Origin: Salinicola acroporae
Lineage (GTDB): Bacteria; Pseudomonadota; Gammaproteobacteria; Pseudomonadales; Halomonadaceae
DNA length: 64,000 nucleotides
Direction: 5' to 3'
NCBI RefSeq assembly: GCF_003206615.1
Contig: NZ_PZJW01000007.1
Coordinates: 204,471 to 268,470 of the forward strand
In this document: piece by piece, positions 1 to 9,447 of the stretch
Layout: each line of letters starts with the position of its first letter
Position numbering within the stretch: position 1 is the stretch's first letter
Notes under the pieces: model-generated
What the model saw: only the letters and a program-made list of their open reading frames with translations
Databases searched by the model: none
What the model was told of the DNA's origin: nothing
Position numbers and translations under genes: made by a program

Positions 1-356
1 TGCGTCACGTTCACGCCCAAGCTGGTGCCGTTGTAGTCCTCGCCCGACGTCGAAGTGCTGCTGGAACCCGCCGCAGCCGAGTTGGCGTAGCTCTGGCTTT
101 CCAGCGAATTATAGCGATAGGCGCTACCGGTGGCGCTGATCTGGGGCAACAGATCGCCCCGCTCCACGTCCTGCCCGGCTTCGGTGCTCTTGAACGTCGA
201 GCGTGACGAGTTCAATGTCGCCGAATGCTCCAGCGCATCCTGCGTGATGGTCAACAGATCCGCCGCATGGGCCGCGGGAGCGAAAGCTGCCGCGACCAGC
301 AGCGAAATGGCATGTCGCAGGGGGGAACGCGACGGCAACGAAATGAGAGGCGACAT
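1..356 (-). CDS. TolC-family outer membrane efflux/secretion protein (5' part only)
   Basis: The minus-strand frame opens with ATG at 356-354 and runs off the left edge, so only about the first 118 residues are present. They start with a basic segment and a hydrophobic stretch ending in Ala-His-Ala-Ala (about residues 10-31), a typical Sec signal peptide. Next comes LLTITQDALEHSATLNSSRS, which matches the start of the TolC helical barrel, and then the first transmembrane hairpin region (LLPQISATGSAY). TolC proteins are trimeric outer membrane channels for type I secretion or RND pumps. This one is distinct from the lapE-like TolC gene at 54405-55757. The partner pump is not visible because the gene continues off the window. 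Confidence 0.8.
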   Translation of the reverse strand, partial: MSPLISLPSRSPLRHAISLLVAAAFAPAAHAADLLTITQDALEHSATLNSSRSTFKSTEAGQDVERGDLLPQISATGSAYRYNSLESQSYANSAAAGSSSTSTSGEDYNGTSLGVNVT

Positions 357-540
357 CGGGACATTTCCTATCGTTGGGCACTGAAGACGACACCAAGCCG
401 ACCACGCGAGTCCATGCCGGCATGCACCGGCCGGAACCACTCTCGGCATCGCCCAGCTACCCAAATCATGGCTGTTTTCTGGCGGACTCGAGACGCCGAG
501 AGGTGTCGACGTCATCCGGAACCATACAACAAACGACCGA

Positions 541-563
541 GGCGCCAGCATTCTGCTGACGCC
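541..563 (-). terminator. possible rpoS terminator hairpin
   Basis: Nine base pairs close over a 5-base loop (GGCGTCAGC / GCTGGCGCC on the minus strand, with one G-U pair), about 90 bases after the rpoS stop. The downstream minus-strand sequence is T-rich (TCGGTCGTTTGTTG) but has no clean U-run. The rest of 357-651 must carry the promoter of the TolC-type gene. I see no gene there. Confidence 0.35.
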
Positions 564-651
564 CCGGCTCGAGGTTTACATACAATGCCGCATGTATGCG
601 ACTGGATCAATAGCCCGATCGGCGTTCACGGCCATTTCCGCTTCGAACGCC

Positions 652-1626
652 TCACTCGAAAATCGAGTCCATCGACAATCCCTGCTTCTCCAGCATCCGG
701 CGCAGCTTCTTGAGCGCCTCGACCTGGATCTGGCGTACACGCTCCCGCGTCAGTCCGATCTCCTCGCCGACCTCCTCGAGCGTGGCGGCTTCATGACCCC
801 GCAGGCCGAAGCGTCTCAGGACGACTTCCCGCTGCTTGTCACTCAACTCAACCAGCCACTCGTCGACATGCTGCTTGACGTCGTCATCGACCAGATTGGA
901 CTCCGGGCCGACCTCATTCTCGTCGGCCAGCGTATCGATCAGTGGCTTGTCGCTCTCGGCGCCCATGGGGTAATCGACCGAGGAGACGCGCTCGTTGAGC
1001 CCCAGCATGCGCTTGACGGTACTGACCGGCTTGTCGAGAAACTCGGCGATCTCCTCGGCCGTGGCTTCGTGATCGAGCTTCTGGGTCAATTCGCGGGCGG
1101 CCCGCAGATAGATATTGAGCTCCTTGACCACATGAATCGGCAGACGAATCGTGCGCGTCTGGTTCATCAAGGCCCGCTCGATGGTCTGGCGAATCCACCA
1201 GGTGGCGTAGGTCGAGAAGCGAAACCCGCGTTCAGGATCGAACTTCTCCACGGCACGAATCAGTCCCAGGTTGCCCTCCTCGATCAGGTCGAGAAGCGAC
1301 AACCCACGGTTCAGGTAACGTCGGGCGATCTTGACCACCAGCCGCAGGTTGGACTCGATCATGCGCTGGCGCCCGGCCGGGTCCCCTTTCTGCGCGAGAC
1401 GGCCGTAATGCACTTCTTCCTGCGGGGTCAGCAGCGGCGAAAAGCCGATTTCGTTGAGATAGATCTGTGTCGCATCGAGGCTATGGTGGTAGGAGTTCTC
1501 TTCACGGTTCAACGCCTTTTCGAAGGCATCTTCATCATCCTTGCGACCCGTGTTATCGCTATCGACCTCCGCGGTATCGACATCGTCGAGCTCAACATCC
1601 TGAATTTCCCGTTCAAGCATGCTCAT
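652..1626 (-). CDS. rpoS: RNA polymerase sigma factor RpoS
   Basis: Stationary-phase and general stress sigma-70 family factor of 324 residues (E. coli RpoS has 330). Region 1.2 is near residues 51-70, region 2 is in the middle ([18 protein letters not shown]), and the region 4 helix-turn-helix is near the C-terminus ([17 protein letters not shown]). An upstream ATG at 1683 stays open, but the start at 1626 (MSMLEREIQ) has a GGGGTAG purine run in front of it and gives the N-terminus expected for the family. It lies downstream of nlpD on the same strand, the usual arrangement. Transcription probably starts from the 309-base gap or from inside nlpD, as in enterics. Confidence 0.96.
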   Translation of the reverse strand: MSMLEREIQDVELDDVDTAEVDSDNTGRKDDEDAFEKALNREENSYHHSLDATQIYLNEIGFSPLLTPQEEVHYGRLAQKGDPAGRQRMIESNLRLVVKIARRYLNRGLSLLDLIEEGNLGLIRAVEKFDPERGFRFSTYATWWIRQTIERALMNQTRTIRLPIHVVKELNIYLRAARELTQKLDHEATAEEIAEFLDKPVSTVKRMLGLNERVSSVDYPMGAESDKPLIDTLADENEVGPESNLVDDDVKQHVDEWLVELSDKQREVVLRRFGLRGHEAATLEEVGEEIGLTRERVRQIQVEALKKLRRMLEKQGLSMDSIFE

Positions 1627-1935
1627 GTCCACTACCCCCAATCTTGGCTTCCTGAGTACCTCGCCACGACGACACCGCGCCATGGCGACCGCGTATTCCT
1701 TGCAGTCTTGTTAACTTCCCTGACGAAGAGGCCATGGTTCCGCTATCTGGGACTCTCTTTCCGAAGCCAGCGGGCGCCCCGACATCCACTCATCTGGGCT
1801 ACGTCGAGCGTGGCGGTTCGGATGCGTCCATGGATAACGGTTTCGGGTTGGTCTCTCCACAGCAACCCAGGCCGGACGCGGAAACGAATGGCGTGTCGAG
1901 TTTCCGCACCGCAGTCTGGCAGCGCCAATACAGGA
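1627..1935 (-). promoter_or_regulatory. nlpD-rpoS gap, rpoS leader
   Basis: These 309 bases lie between the nlpD stop and the rpoS start on the minus strand. There is no convincing protein gene: the open frames on both strands have no family resemblance. It would form a long rpoS 5' leader. In enteric bacteria the rpoS leader is the target of Hfq and small RNAs, but I could not verify a comparable fold here. Confidence 0.4.
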
Positions 1936-3135
1936 TCAGCGCGCAGGCAGGTATTGGAGTGGGTCTTGAGGTTGTCCGTTCACGCGAACCTCGAAATGTA
2001 GCTGGACCTGGTCAGCATCCGTCTGCCCCATGGTAGCTATCGTCTCTCCGGCCTCAACGACATCGTTCTCCTTAACCTTCAACGAGTCGTTGTGTGCGTA
2101 AGCGCTCAAGAAGCGATCATTGTGCTTGAGGATGATGAGGTTGCCATATCCCCGCACGCCGTCGCCGGCATACACCACAATCCCTGGTCCGGCTGCTTTG
2201 ACAGGTTGCCCCTTTTGTCCGGCAATATCAATGCCGGGAGTAATGTTCGAATCGTCATCGAACTTGCCCACCAGTCGTCCATTGGCCGGCCACTGCCACG
2301 GCACGTTCTCGACCGGTTTGTAAGTCCTGTCGGAACGATCCGGGGCACCGCTCGGCTCACCGGCGACTTCCGTACCGGCATCGGCGCCAGTCGCCGTTTT
2401 CGTGCCACCACCGCCAAGGGAAGCAGAAGAAGATGACGATCCGGTGTCAGTCTTCCCGGAGGTGGTGGAGGCAACGCTCCCTGCCGCGCCCGCCGCCTGC
2501 CCGCCGGAGCTGGCGTTGGTATTGGTACTGGCGCCTCGATCTCCCGCGTTAGCCGATGAGCCGCTCTGGGGCGCGCTCACGGACGAGGTGTTGTCGCGAG
2601 TGCCGTCGGCAGCGCCACTCTGGGCGTAGACGGGTCCGGGAGACGAGCCGCCGCTCGCCGCCTGTCCGCTGCCCTGTCCGGCGACACGTCCCCCAGCGGT
2701 ACTGCCGCTACTACTGCCGGACGGCAGCAGCCAGGAGGGATTGTCGTCGCCAGCGGCGCTCTGGGCCCCATTGCCGTTCGCGCCACCGAGGCCGGTCGCC
2801 GTCACCCCGCCACGGCCGGAACCGCTGCTGGCGATGGCTTGCCCGCCAGCGACACTCGCCCCGGACTGTAGCCTCAATTGCTGCCCCGGCTCCAGGCGGT
2901 AGGGAGGGGAGATGCCGTTGAGTTGAGCCAGGTCGCGGAAGTCGACACGATTCTGCCAGGCGATCCCATAGATGGTGTCACCGCTCTTCACCGTGTAGGT
3001 CGAAGGCGTCTCGCTGTTACGACTGATGGAGAGATCCTGTACCTGCGGCCGTCCGCTCGAGGTGGTGCAGGCACTCAACCCGACGACGACGAGCGGTACA
3101 AGCCCCAGTAACAGTGCAGTGCGACGCTTACTCAT
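1936..3135 (-). CDS. nlpD: murein hydrolase activator NlpD (LysM-LytM lipoprotein)
   Basis: Outer membrane lipoprotein of 399 residues. A signal peptide ends in the lipobox LSAC with the acylated Cys at position 23. A LysM domain follows (about 45-90, YTVKSGDTIYGIAWQNR). Then comes a very long Ser/Gly/Ala/Thr-rich linker (about 100-275) and a C-terminal M23/LytM domain (about 285-397). The first catalytic His is replaced (GIDIAG where active enzymes have an HxxxD motif), as in NlpD/EnvC activators that stimulate AmiC-type amidases and do not cut murein themselves. AAGGA lies 9 bases before the ATG. Upstream of rpoS, as usual. The low-complexity linker is longer than in enteric NlpD. Confidence 0.95.
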   Translation of the reverse strand: MSKRRTALLLGLVPLVVVGLSACTTSSGRPQVQDLSISRNSETPSTYTVKSGDTIYGIAWQNRVDFRDLAQLNGISPPYRLEPGQQLRLQSGASVAGGQAIASSGSGRGGVTATGLGGANGNGAQSAAGDDNPSWLLPSGSSSGSTAGGRVAGQGSGQAASGGSSPGPVYAQSGAADGTRDNTSSVSAPQSGSSANAGDRGASTNTNASSGGQAAGAAGSVASTTSGKTDTGSSSSSASLGGGGTKTATGADAGTEVAGEPSGAPDRSDRTYKPVENVPWQWPANGRLVGKFDDDSNITPGIDIAGQKGQPVKAAGPGIVVYAGDGVRGYGNLIILKHNDRFLSAYAHNDSLKVKENDVVEAGETIATMGQTDADQVQLHFEVRVNGQPQDPLQYLPAR

Positions 3136-3187
3136 GAGATGAAGTCCTTTTTCGGAACGAGAAATCCGGAGGTGATGACGACACGCG

Positions 3188-4108
3188 TCAGGTCGTGACC
3201 TCTCTGCGCTCTCCCAGGCAGATTACCACCACGATACCGAGGAGGATCAATGCCGCCCCCAGCAACCACTGGGAGGGCTGCCCGGTGACGGCGGCGTAGT
3301 CCGACGGAGCCAGATAATGATAGGCAAGGGCCACCTGCTGTCCGTCGGCGGCCATGCGATAGCTGGCGATCTGCCGCCAGGGCCACAATTGCGGCAACGA
3401 GCCCAGGATGAAGCCGACGATCGTCATCAACGTCATGGCGTGGTGGTGACGCAACAACCAGGACAACAGCCGGGAGAAGGTGAACAAGCCGAGCAGGCAA
3501 CCGGCACCAAAGATCGCGATGAGTCCGATATCGAAGCTCTTTATACCGTTCATCACGGTGCCGTAGAGCCCCATCACCAGCAGCAGGAAGCTACCCGACA
3601 CGCCGGGCAACAGCATGGCGCTGATGGCGATCGCGCCGGCCACGAACAGCGTCGCATCGCCCGCCTGGCTCATGTCGGGCAGCAGACGCGGCAGGAACGC
3701 GGCCAGCACGAGCCCCAGCATCACCGGGAGCAGATAGCGCCAGCGCCAATGGCCGACCTGACGCATCACCACCCAGGCAGAGGCCAGCACCAGCCCGAAG
3801 AAGAAAGCATTGAGCAACAGTTGATGATGGGCCATCAGCCAGGTCACCAGATGCGCGATCGTCACCAGACTGACACCGATCCCCAATACCAGCGGGATCA
3901 GAAAACGCAGGTTGAGATAGGAGATCAGGCCGGCAAGACCTTGCTCGCGCCAGACACCGAAGGCGCCCGGACCGAAACGCCTGATGGTCTCGATCAGCTC
4001 CTCGTAGATCCCCACGATCAGCGCGATGGTCCCTCCGGAAACGCCCGGCACGGCGTCCGCGGCGCCCATCCCCATGCCCTTCAATACGGTTTTCGCGATG
4101 CGTTTCAA
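3188..4108 (-). CDS. DUF368 membrane protein, PopT-like polyprenyl-phosphate transporter
   Basis: Integral membrane protein of 306 residues with about eight to nine hydrophobic segments and the family signature GADAVPGVSGGTIAL-like (here GAADAVPGVSGGTIAL) near the N-terminus. A second, related copy sits mid-protein (AMLLPGVSGSFLLLVMG), consistent with an internal repeat. Members of this family (PopT) were shown in other bacteria to return undecaprenyl phosphate across the membrane for cell wall synthesis. The start codon is TTG at 4108-4106 and overlaps the pcm TGA (TTGA), which implies translational coupling. The gene is inserted between pcm and nlpD, where enteric bacteria have none. Confidence 0.85.
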   Translation of the reverse strand: MKRIAKTVLKGMGMGAADAVPGVSGGTIALIVGIYEELIETIRRFGPGAFGVWREQGLAGLISYLNLRFLIPLVLGIGVSLVTIAHLVTWLMAHHQLLLNAFFFGLVLASAWVVMRQVGHWRWRYLLPVMLGLVLAAFLPRLLPDMSQAGDATLFVAGAIAISAMLLPGVSGSFLLLVMGLYGTVMNGIKSFDIGLIAIFGAGCLLGLFTFSRLLSWLLRHHHAMTLMTIVGFILGSLPQLWPWRQIASYRMAADGQQVALAYHYLAPSDYAAVTGQPSQWLLGAALILLGIVVVICLGERREVTT

Positions 4109-4779
4109 CGAATGACTCCCTCAAGCAATGGTACGAAACGCACCTCTTCGAGACGCTGATGATCGAATGCCAGGCCACGCCGACGCACCCGGGTCAGCCA
4201 CTGCCGCCCCTCCGCGTCCGCCAGCGGCGCGATCAGAACGCCACCGTCGCGCAACTGGGACAGCAGCGCCTGCGGCAGCTCGCTGGCGCAGGCCGTCAAC
4301 AGGATGACGTCGAACGGCGCCGCCTGCGGCCACCCCATGCCACCGTCGGCATGGCGCAGATTGACGTTATGCGCGCCGAGCCGCATCAGCCGCTGGCGGG
4401 CGCGGGTCTGCAGCGCGGCGATACGCTCGACGCTCCAGACGCTCTTGACCAGGCGCGACAGAATCAGGGTCTGGTAACCGGACCCCGTGCCGACCTCCAG
4501 CACGCGCTGCGGCTCGGCCAGCGCCACCAGTTCGCTCATCCGGGCGACGACCCAGGGCTGGGACAGGGTCTGCCCAAGCCCCAGTGGCAGCGACGTATCC
4601 TCGTAGGCACGATGCGCCAGCGCCTCGTCGAGAAACAGGTGGCGGGGTTCCGCCGCCATCACCTCCAGCACCCCCGAATGGCGGATCCCGCCGGCCGACA
4701 GACGTTCGACCATCCGATTGCGAGTTCGTTGCGATGTCATGCCGACACCGCTGAGTTCCTCAGGCGTGTGACAATCCAT
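4105..4779 (-). CDS. pcm: protein-L-isoaspartate O-methyltransferase
   Basis: Repairs isoaspartyl residues in aged proteins using S-adenosylmethionine. The SAM-binding motif I is [12 protein letters not shown], and the family motif for the isoaspartate site is visible upstream ([18 protein letters not shown]). I chose ATG 4779 (224 residues) because AGGG lies 8 bases upstream. It overlaps the surE stop by 20 bases. Alternatives are ATG 4797 and ATG 4740 ([10 protein letters not shown]). The stop overlaps the TTG start of the DUF368 gene. Its position next to surE is the conserved stress-survival arrangement. Confidence 0.94.
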   Translation of the reverse strand: MDCHTPEELSGVGMTSQRTRNRMVERLSAGGIRHSGVLEVMAAEPRHLFLDEALAHRAYEDTSLPLGLGQTLSQPWVVARMSELVALAEPQRVLEVGTGSGYQTLILSRLVKSVWSVERIAALQTRARQRLMRLGAHNVNLRHADGGMGWPQAAPFDVILLTACASELPQALLSQLRDGGVLIAPLADAEGRQWLTRVRRRGLAFDHQRLEEVRFVPLLEGVIR

Positions 4780-5512
4780 CAAGCCAGCCCTGTACATCGT
4801 TCAGCGTCTCGTGACGGGTTAGATCGGTCTGCAGTGGCGTGATCGAGACGAAACCCGCCTCGATCGCCGCGAAATCGGTATCGGGGCCATCGTCGGCGTT
4901 TTCGGAGACCGCGGCGATCCAGTAGCGATCGCGCCCACGTGGATCCTTGATGTGAATCGGCTGGGAGGCCGGCCCCCGGTACCCCAGCCGAGTCACGCGG
5001 AATCCCCGCACTTCGCTCCATGGCAGGTCCGGCACGTTGACGTTGAGCAGGCTGCGCGGCGGCAGCGAGAGATTCTCCGCCGCACCGACGAGGCTGGCCG
5101 CCACTCGTCCGGCGGTCTCGAAGTGGCGCTGCCCGCAGAGCGAGATCGCGATGGCGGCCATCCCCAGGTTGCGCCCCTCCATGGCGGCGGCGACGGTTCC
5201 GGAATAGAGCACGTCATCGCCCAGGTTGCCGCCATGATTGATCCCGGAGATCACCAGGTCGGGCTTCTCTTCCCACACCCCGTTGACGCCGAGATAGACG
5301 CAGTCCGCAGGCGTGCCGTCGACGCTATAGAACCCGGAGTCCATCGCGGTCAATGCCAGCGGCCGTGTCAGCGTCAGCGAATTGCTGGCCCCGCTCATGT
5401 CACGATCGGGCGCCACGACCCTCAGTCGCGAGTGCCCCTCTAGCGCCAGCGCCAGCGCTTTCAGCCCCGGCGCGTGCACCCCATCGTCGTTGGATAGCAA
5501 TAGTCTGCGCAT
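4760..5512 (-). CDS. surE: 5'/3'-nucleotidase SurE
   Basis: Metal-dependent nucleotidase and exopolyphosphatase of 250 residues. The N-terminal LLSNDDG carries the metal-binding Asp pair (D9, D10). S43 in GASNSL and the Asn of ISGINHGGN are the other expected ligands. The start at 5512 is decided by a strong GGAGGAAGGAGAAGAG run just upstream; the open frame continues to 5644 with unrelated sequence that belongs to the 3' end of truD. It lies 37 bases after truD and overlaps pcm. Confidence 0.96.
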   Translation of the reverse strand: MRRLLLSNDDGVHAPGLKALALALEGHSRLRVVAPDRDMSGASNSLTLTRPLALTAMDSGFYSVDGTPADCVYLGVNGVWEEKPDLVISGINHGGNLGDDVLYSGTVAAAMEGRNLGMAAIAISLCGQRHFETAGRVAASLVGAAENLSLPPRSLLNVNVPDLPWSEVRGFRVTRLGYRGPASQPIHIKDPRGRDRYWIAAVSENADDGPDTDFAAIEAGFVSITPLQTDLTRHETLNDVQGWLDGLSHA

Positions 5513-5549
5513 CTCTTCTCCTTCCTCCTCGAGCGTCGGGCCGGTGGGA

Positions 5550-6608
5550 TCAGACCAGGGTCGGGTGCCGGAACAGCTCCCTGAGCACCGACGTGGCGAA
5601 GGCACCTCGCGGCAGCGAGAACGAGAGCCAGGCGGCGTCGCCATCCGTCTGCCACTCGGGCTCCTTGAGCCGCAGCCGTAGCGGGCGCCGCTCCTGGTTC
5701 ACCCCCGCCTGCACCAGCCCCTCGGCCAGGTCGGGGCGCTCGGCGGCGATGCGGGTTTCCCGCTCGGCCACCTCGCCCACGCTCTCCAGCCGGCCCCGTC
5801 CCCAGAGTGGGCCTGTCGGGTGCAGATCGCCGGCTTCCGCCCTCGCGAGCAGCGCGTCGTCGATCTCCGTCGCAGCGAAGCGACTCGCGGTGCCTTCCAG
5901 GTTGAGGACGTCGCCGGGCTGGGGCACGCACCAGGTACCATCGGCGACACGCGCCGACAGGACGCTGTTGAAAAGATAGCTCCGGGCCGTGGAAAGCAGT
6001 AGCCCGTGCGGATCCTGCCGCTTGCGCCAGCCTCGGGCCAGCAGCTGCCGGGCGCGATGAAGATTACGCCCCTCCGGGCCGAAGCGCTGGGGGCCGAAAT
6101 AGTTGGGCACCCCTAGCTGTACCAGCCGATCCCAGCGCTCGCGGGTGGCCGGCGACACACTGGCCTCTCCGCCGATCCTCAACCGGAAGCGGTTGGCCCG
6201 GTGCACGCCACGCTTCAGCTTGCGCGGGTGGCGGACTGCCTGAAGGCACGTGACACCTCGCTCGACGAGCCCTGCCTCCCAGTCCAGCGGCGGTTCGCGT
6301 CCCGGTAGCGCCAGCGAGAACCACTGCCGCGTCACCGCGTCGCGATCCTTGAGACCGCTGAAGCCGACGTCCCGCACCGGAATGTCGACGGCCCGGGCGA
6401 GCAGTCGAACCAGGTCCGGCGTCGTCATGCCCCGCTTTTCCAACCACAGCCACCAATGCTCGCCCTGCCCCTCCGGGAAGAAATCGAGCACCTCCTCGAC
6501 CTGGAACTGCTCGGGGCTCTGGCGATAGTCGCCAGCCGTCGTGGGCTGTCCCGCCAGGTAGTGCCAGGCGGGCGGCCAAGCGATCGATGACGACGCCGGG
6601 TCGCTCAT
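5550..6608 (-). CDS. truD: tRNA pseudouridine(13) synthase TruD
   Basis: Makes pseudouridine at tRNA-Glu position 13. It has 352 residues, close to E. coli TruD (349). The catalytic aspartate is D88 in [15 protein letters not shown], the TruD signature. The ATG overlaps the ispF stop (ATGA at 6608-6605), so translation is coupled. It belongs to the ispD-ispF-truD-surE-pcm run. Confidence 0.96.
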   Translation of the reverse strand: MSDPASSSIAWPPAWHYLAGQPTTAGDYRQSPEQFQVEEVLDFFPEGQGEHWWLWLEKRGMTTPDLVRLLARAVDIPVRDVGFSGLKDRDAVTRQWFSLALPGREPPLDWEAGLVERGVTCLQAVRHPRKLKRGVHRANRFRLRIGGEASVSPATRERWDRLVQLGVPNYFGPQRFGPEGRNLHRARQLLARGWRKRQDPHGLLLSTARSYLFNSVLSARVADGTWCVPQPGDVLNLEGTASRFAATEIDDALLARAEAGDLHPTGPLWGRGRLESVGEVAERETRIAAERPDLAEGLVQAGVNQERRPLRLRLKEPEWQTDGDAAWLSFSLPRGAFATSVLRELFRHPTLV

Positions 6609-7090
6609 TTGGCGTCCACGACCAGCAGTACCACCGCTTCTGCCGCGATCCCCTCACCACGCCCGGTAAAACCGAGACGTTCGGTGGTCGTCGCCTTGAC
6701 GTTGACCGCCCCTAGCTCGATTTCCACGTCGGCGGCGATCGCTTCGCGCATACGCGGAATCCATTCGGCCATTCGCGGTGCCTGAGCCATCACCGTGGCG
6801 TCGAGATTGCCGACGCGGTAGCCGGCCTCGCGCACCAGTCCGACGACGTGCCGCAGCAGTGCCCGGCTGTCGGCGCCCTTCCAGGCCGGATCGGTATCCG
6901 GGAAGTGACGTCCGATATCGCCCAGCGCACAGGCGCCCAACAGCGCATCGCTGATCGCGTGCAGCAGCACGTCGCCATCCGAGTGGGCGACGAAACCCTG
7001 ATCGAAGGGCACGCGAACGCCGCCGATCATCAGATGGTCACCGTCGCCGAAACGGTGTACATCGAAGCCGTGACCGATTCTGAAACTCAT
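6605..7090 (-). CDS. ispF: 2-C-methyl-D-erythritol 2,4-cyclodiphosphate synthase
   Basis: Fifth enzyme of the MEP isoprenoid pathway. Length is 161 residues. Zinc ligands D10, H12 (GFDVHRF) and H44 (HSDGDVLLH) are present, as is the [16 protein letters not shown] signature near the C-terminus. The start at 7090 overlaps the ispD stop by four bases (ATGA), and the stop overlaps the truD start the same way. A much longer open frame extends upstream inside ispD, but only this segment has IspF sequence. Confidence 0.97.
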   Translation of the reverse strand: MSFRIGHGFDVHRFGDGDHLMIGGVRVPFDQGFVAHSDGDVLLHAISDALLGACALGDIGRHFPDTDPAWKGADSRALLRHVVGLVREAGYRVGNLDATVMAQAPRMAEWIPRMREAIAADVEIELGAVNVKATTTERLGFTGRGEGIAAEAVVLLVVDAK

Positions 7091-7812
7091 GCTTCGACTC
7101 CCTGGTCGAGCGCGTCCGCCGAGGTCTCGGCCTGCAGCGCCAGAATTCGCGCGGCCATGGCCAGATCCTCGGGATGTGTGATCTTGAGATTGTCGCGACT
7201 GCCGGTGACGAGCCGCGGCGCCAGGCCCAGCGCCTCGATCGCGGAGGCTTCGTCGGTCACCTTGACACCGGTCGACCGGGCAGCGTCCAGCGCCTGGCGC
7301 AGCAGATCGAAGCGAAACACCTGTGGCGTCAATGCATGCCACAGGCCATCGCGCGGCTCGGTGTGACTGATACGGCCCCACGCATCGGCGCGCTTCATGG
7401 TATCGGCCGCCGGTGTCGCCAGCAGTGCCCCGATCGCCTCGTCCTCGAGCGCCCCCTGCAAGGCACGTAGATCCTCGATCCGCACGCAGGGCCGCGCCGC
7501 ATCGTGCACCATGACCCAGTCGTCGTCCGCGGCCTCCTCGGCCAGGGTCGTCAGCGCGCGAGCCACCGTATCGGCGCGTTCGTCGCCGCCACCGACACGC
7601 AGCCAGCGGCCGAACGGCACGTCCTCGGCGTCGAAGTACTCGTCGTCGGGGTCCAGGCAGAGGCGCAGCACGGCCTCGGGAAAGGCCTGATGCAGGCGCT
7701 CCAGCGTTCGCGTCAGCACGCTTTTCCCCTGCAATGTCAGATACTGCTTGGGACGGTCGGCCTGCATGCGCTGGCCGCGGCCGGCGGCGGGCACGATCAA
7801 CCATAGCGTCAT
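7087..7812 (-). CDS. ispD: 2-C-methyl-D-erythritol 4-phosphate cytidylyltransferase
   Basis: Transfers CMP to methylerythritol phosphate (MEP pathway, step 3). It has 241 residues. The nucleotide-binding motif [10 protein letters not shown] followed by PKQYL is at residues 7-25, and VHDAARPC holds the conserved Asp. It overlaps the ftsB stop upstream and the ispF start downstream (ATGA both times). Confidence 0.97.
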   Translation of the reverse strand: MTLWLIVPAAGRGQRMQADRPKQYLTLQGKSVLTRTLERLHQAFPEAVLRLCLDPDDEYFDAEDVPFGRWLRVGGGDERADTVARALTTLAEEAADDDWVMVHDAARPCVRIEDLRALQGALEDEAIGALLATPAADTMKRADAWGRISHTEPRDGLWHALTPQVFRFDLLRQALDAARSTGVKVTDEASAIEALGLAPRLVTGSRDNLKITHPEDLAMAARILALQAETSADALDQGVEA

Positions 7813-8132
7813 GGCTGCACCACCCCCGTGCTGGCGGCGGGGCCATTGCCGGGACTGTCGACACCGGGCACCCAGAAGAACTGCTCGTCCTGACGAACCA
7901 TGCCGATGTCGCTGCGGGCGCGCTCCTCGATGGCATCGAGGCCGTTCTTGAGATCGACGACTTCGGCGGCAAGGCGATCATTGCGCGCCTTGAGCGTATC
8001 GGTGGTCCCTTCCAGCGTATCGGCGCGAGCCTGGATATCATTGAACTCCCGAATGCCGCCCTCGCCGAACCACAGCCGGTACTGCATCAGCCCCAGCATG
8101 ACAACCAACACCACAATGACCCATTTCCACAT
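7809..8132 (-). CDS. ftsB: cell division protein FtsB
   Basis: Small bitopic protein of the FtsQBL divisome complex, 107 residues. One N-terminal membrane helix ([17 protein letters not shown]) is followed by a Gly-Gly turn and a coiled-coil segment (about 25-70, heptad-like, ending in [16 protein letters not shown], typical of FtsB). The start at 8132 gives the canonical N-terminus; the open frame upstream runs into a repeat element and is rejected. The usual upstream neighbour eno is absent. A palindromic repeat lies 49 bases upstream. Confidence 0.93.
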   Translation of the reverse strand: MWKWVIVVLVVMLGLMQYRLWFGEGGIREFNDIQARADTLEGTTDTLKARNDRLAAEVVDLKNGLDAIEERARSDIGMVRQDEQFFWVPGVDSPGNGPAASTGVVQP

Positions 8133-8181
8133 CGCCAAGGTTTCCGATCGGCACGATTCATTTCGGACGGTACGTTCCCAA

Positions 8182-8320
8182 GCTCTGTCTGAAAAATCGG
8201 CGAGCGATGGCCAGACAAGGCAAAAATTGACGAAAAAGCGGAGTTTACGAGGTGTAAATGAGCATTTTGAGTCAATTTTTAACGCCGTATGGGCGAGCGC
8301 AGGCATTTTTCAGACAGAGC
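8182..8320. repeat. 139-bp palindromic intergenic repeat
   Basis: Perfect 16-bp terminal inverted repeats (GCTCTGTCTGAAAAAT at 8182-8197 and its complement at 8305-8320) enclose a second perfect pair of 10 bp (AAAAATTGAC at 8222-8231 and its complement at 8271-8280) and an inner TTTAC/GTAAA pair. All three are spaced symmetrically around one centre. The element could fold into a long cruciform or RNA hairpin in the ftsB 5' region. It codes for nothing recognisable. It looks like a non-autonomous MITE or ERIC-like repeat. No second copy is visible in this window. Confidence 0.85.
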
Positions 8321-8440
8321 GTAACAGGCCGCCCCCCGGAGATCAGGGGCGCGCCTGACCACTGTCGGAGCGCAGGGCATTATGCCATCATCGCCGCACG
8401 CGGCCCACCGTCACGGCATAAACCGGATTAGATAACCCTC

Positions 8441-8770
8441 ATGTACAAGCTGGCGTTCTTCGTTCCCGAGTCCCACCTGGAAAGCGTCAAGTCGGCGGTG
8501 TTCGCCAGCGGCGCCGGGAGAATCGGCGATTACGAGGCGTGCTGTTTCCAGGTCCGGGGAGAGGGCCAGTTTCGTCCGCTGGAAGGCGCCACTCCTCACA
8601 TCGGGAAGAGGGGCGCGCTGGAAACGGTCGAGGAGTATCGGGTCGAACTGGTCTGCGAGGATCATCGCATCCGCGCGGCGGTCGCCGCGCTGGTCGAGTC
8701 ACACCCCTACGAGGAGCCCGCCTACGACGTGTGGCCGCTGAGCTCCCTGGCCTCGCTGCCCGACGCCTGA
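8441..8770 (+). CDS. YqfO-like (NIF3-associated, CutA-like fold) protein
   Basis: Protein of 109 residues starting MYKLAFFVPESHLESVKSAV and ending in the motif SHPYEEPAYDVWPL. This is the CutA-like insert domain of YqfO/NIF3 dimetal proteins, found here as a free-standing protein. Free-standing members are common in gammaproteobacteria, and their function is not established. The ATG follows a weak purine stretch. It is divergent from ftsB, with the palindromic repeat between them. Confidence 0.8.
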   Translation: MYKLAFFVPESHLESVKSAVFASGAGRIGDYEACCFQVRGEGQFRPLEGATPHIGKRGALETVEEYRVELVCEDHRIRAAVAALVESHPYEEPAYDVWPLSSLASLPDA

Positions 8771-8779
8771 GCGCGGGCG

Positions 8780-9337
8780 CTAGGCGGAGCCGAAGTAACG
8801 CTCCCGCTCTTCCCGGCCGATCTGGCTGAGATGGAGCTCGAAGGTACCTCGTCGCCGATCATCGAAGAAGTGTCGCAGCGTGCGCTCGATGGTCGGGAAC
8901 GCGAGTTCGTCCCAGGGAATCTGCGTTTCCTCGAACAGCTCGACTTCGAGACTCTCCGGCCCGGCCGCGAAATCGCCATCGAGGTCGCCCAGGAAAATCA
9001 TGTAGACCTGATTGATGTGCGGCAGGCTGATCAACGTATACAGTGTCGGCTCGGCGACGACGGCGCAGGCCTCCTCGCGGGTCTCACGCAACGCCGCCTG
9101 CTCCACGGTTTCGGCGTTCTCCATGAAACCCGCCGGCAGCGTCCAGAACCCCTTGCGCGGCGAAATGGCCCGGCGACACAACAGGATGCGCCCACCGGCC
9201 ACCGGCAGCGTGCCGGCCACGATGCGCGGATTCTGGTAATGGACGGTGCCGCAGGCATCGCACAGGAATCGCGGGCGATCGTCGCCATCGGGAATCGCAT
9301 AACGCACGGTGTGACCGCAGTGGCTACAGTAGTTCAT
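8780..9337 (-). CDS. Nudix hydrolase with N-terminal zinc ribbon
   Basis: 185 residues. An N-terminal zinc ribbon has Cys at 4, 7, 26 and 29 (CSHCG, CDACG). It is followed by a Nudix fold with box GFMENAE...RETREEACA, where the usual Gly before the last hydrophobic residue is Cys, as often seen in this subfamily. The likely substrates are nucleotide diphosphates such as ADP-ribose or NAD(H)-like compounds; specificity cannot be read from sequence. The start at 9337 precedes the first zinc Cys pair. The longer frame to 9490 overlaps the divergent Nudix gene and is rejected. Confidence 0.85.
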   Translation of the reverse strand: MNYCSHCGHTVRYAIPDGDDRPRFLCDACGTVHYQNPRIVAGTLPVAGGRILLCRRAISPRKGFWTLPAGFMENAETVEQAALRETREEACAVVAEPTLYTLISLPHINQVYMIFLGDLDGDFAAGPESLEVELFEETQIPWDELAFPTIERTLRHFFDDRRRGTFELHLSQIGREERERYFGSA

Positions 9338-9447
9338 AGCGCCTCGAATTCGGAGAGCCTCGAGCGGGTTGAGCCCCGAACGATGGGCCTCGCGGGAACG
9401 CCAGACAGCGCCGGCCGGCGCGCCTGCCAACAGGGAGTCGAAAGCGC

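Noticed and set aside
225..713. 162-residue plus-strand open frame across the rpoS 3' region
   Set aside because: It overlaps both the TolC-type and rpoS genes in antisense, has no family resemblance, and its Arg-rich composition is typical of a shadow frame in GC-rich DNA.
3317..4159. 280-residue plus-strand frame antisense to the DUF368 gene
   Set aside because: Gln/His/Arg-rich mirror of a membrane protein gene; no family match.
6605..8041. 478-residue minus-strand frame that could be read as an IspD-IspF fusion
   Set aside because: Only its last 161 residues are IspF. The upstream part is an out-of-frame shadow of ispD, which has its own intact frame and a four-base overlap with ispF, so this is not a fusion.
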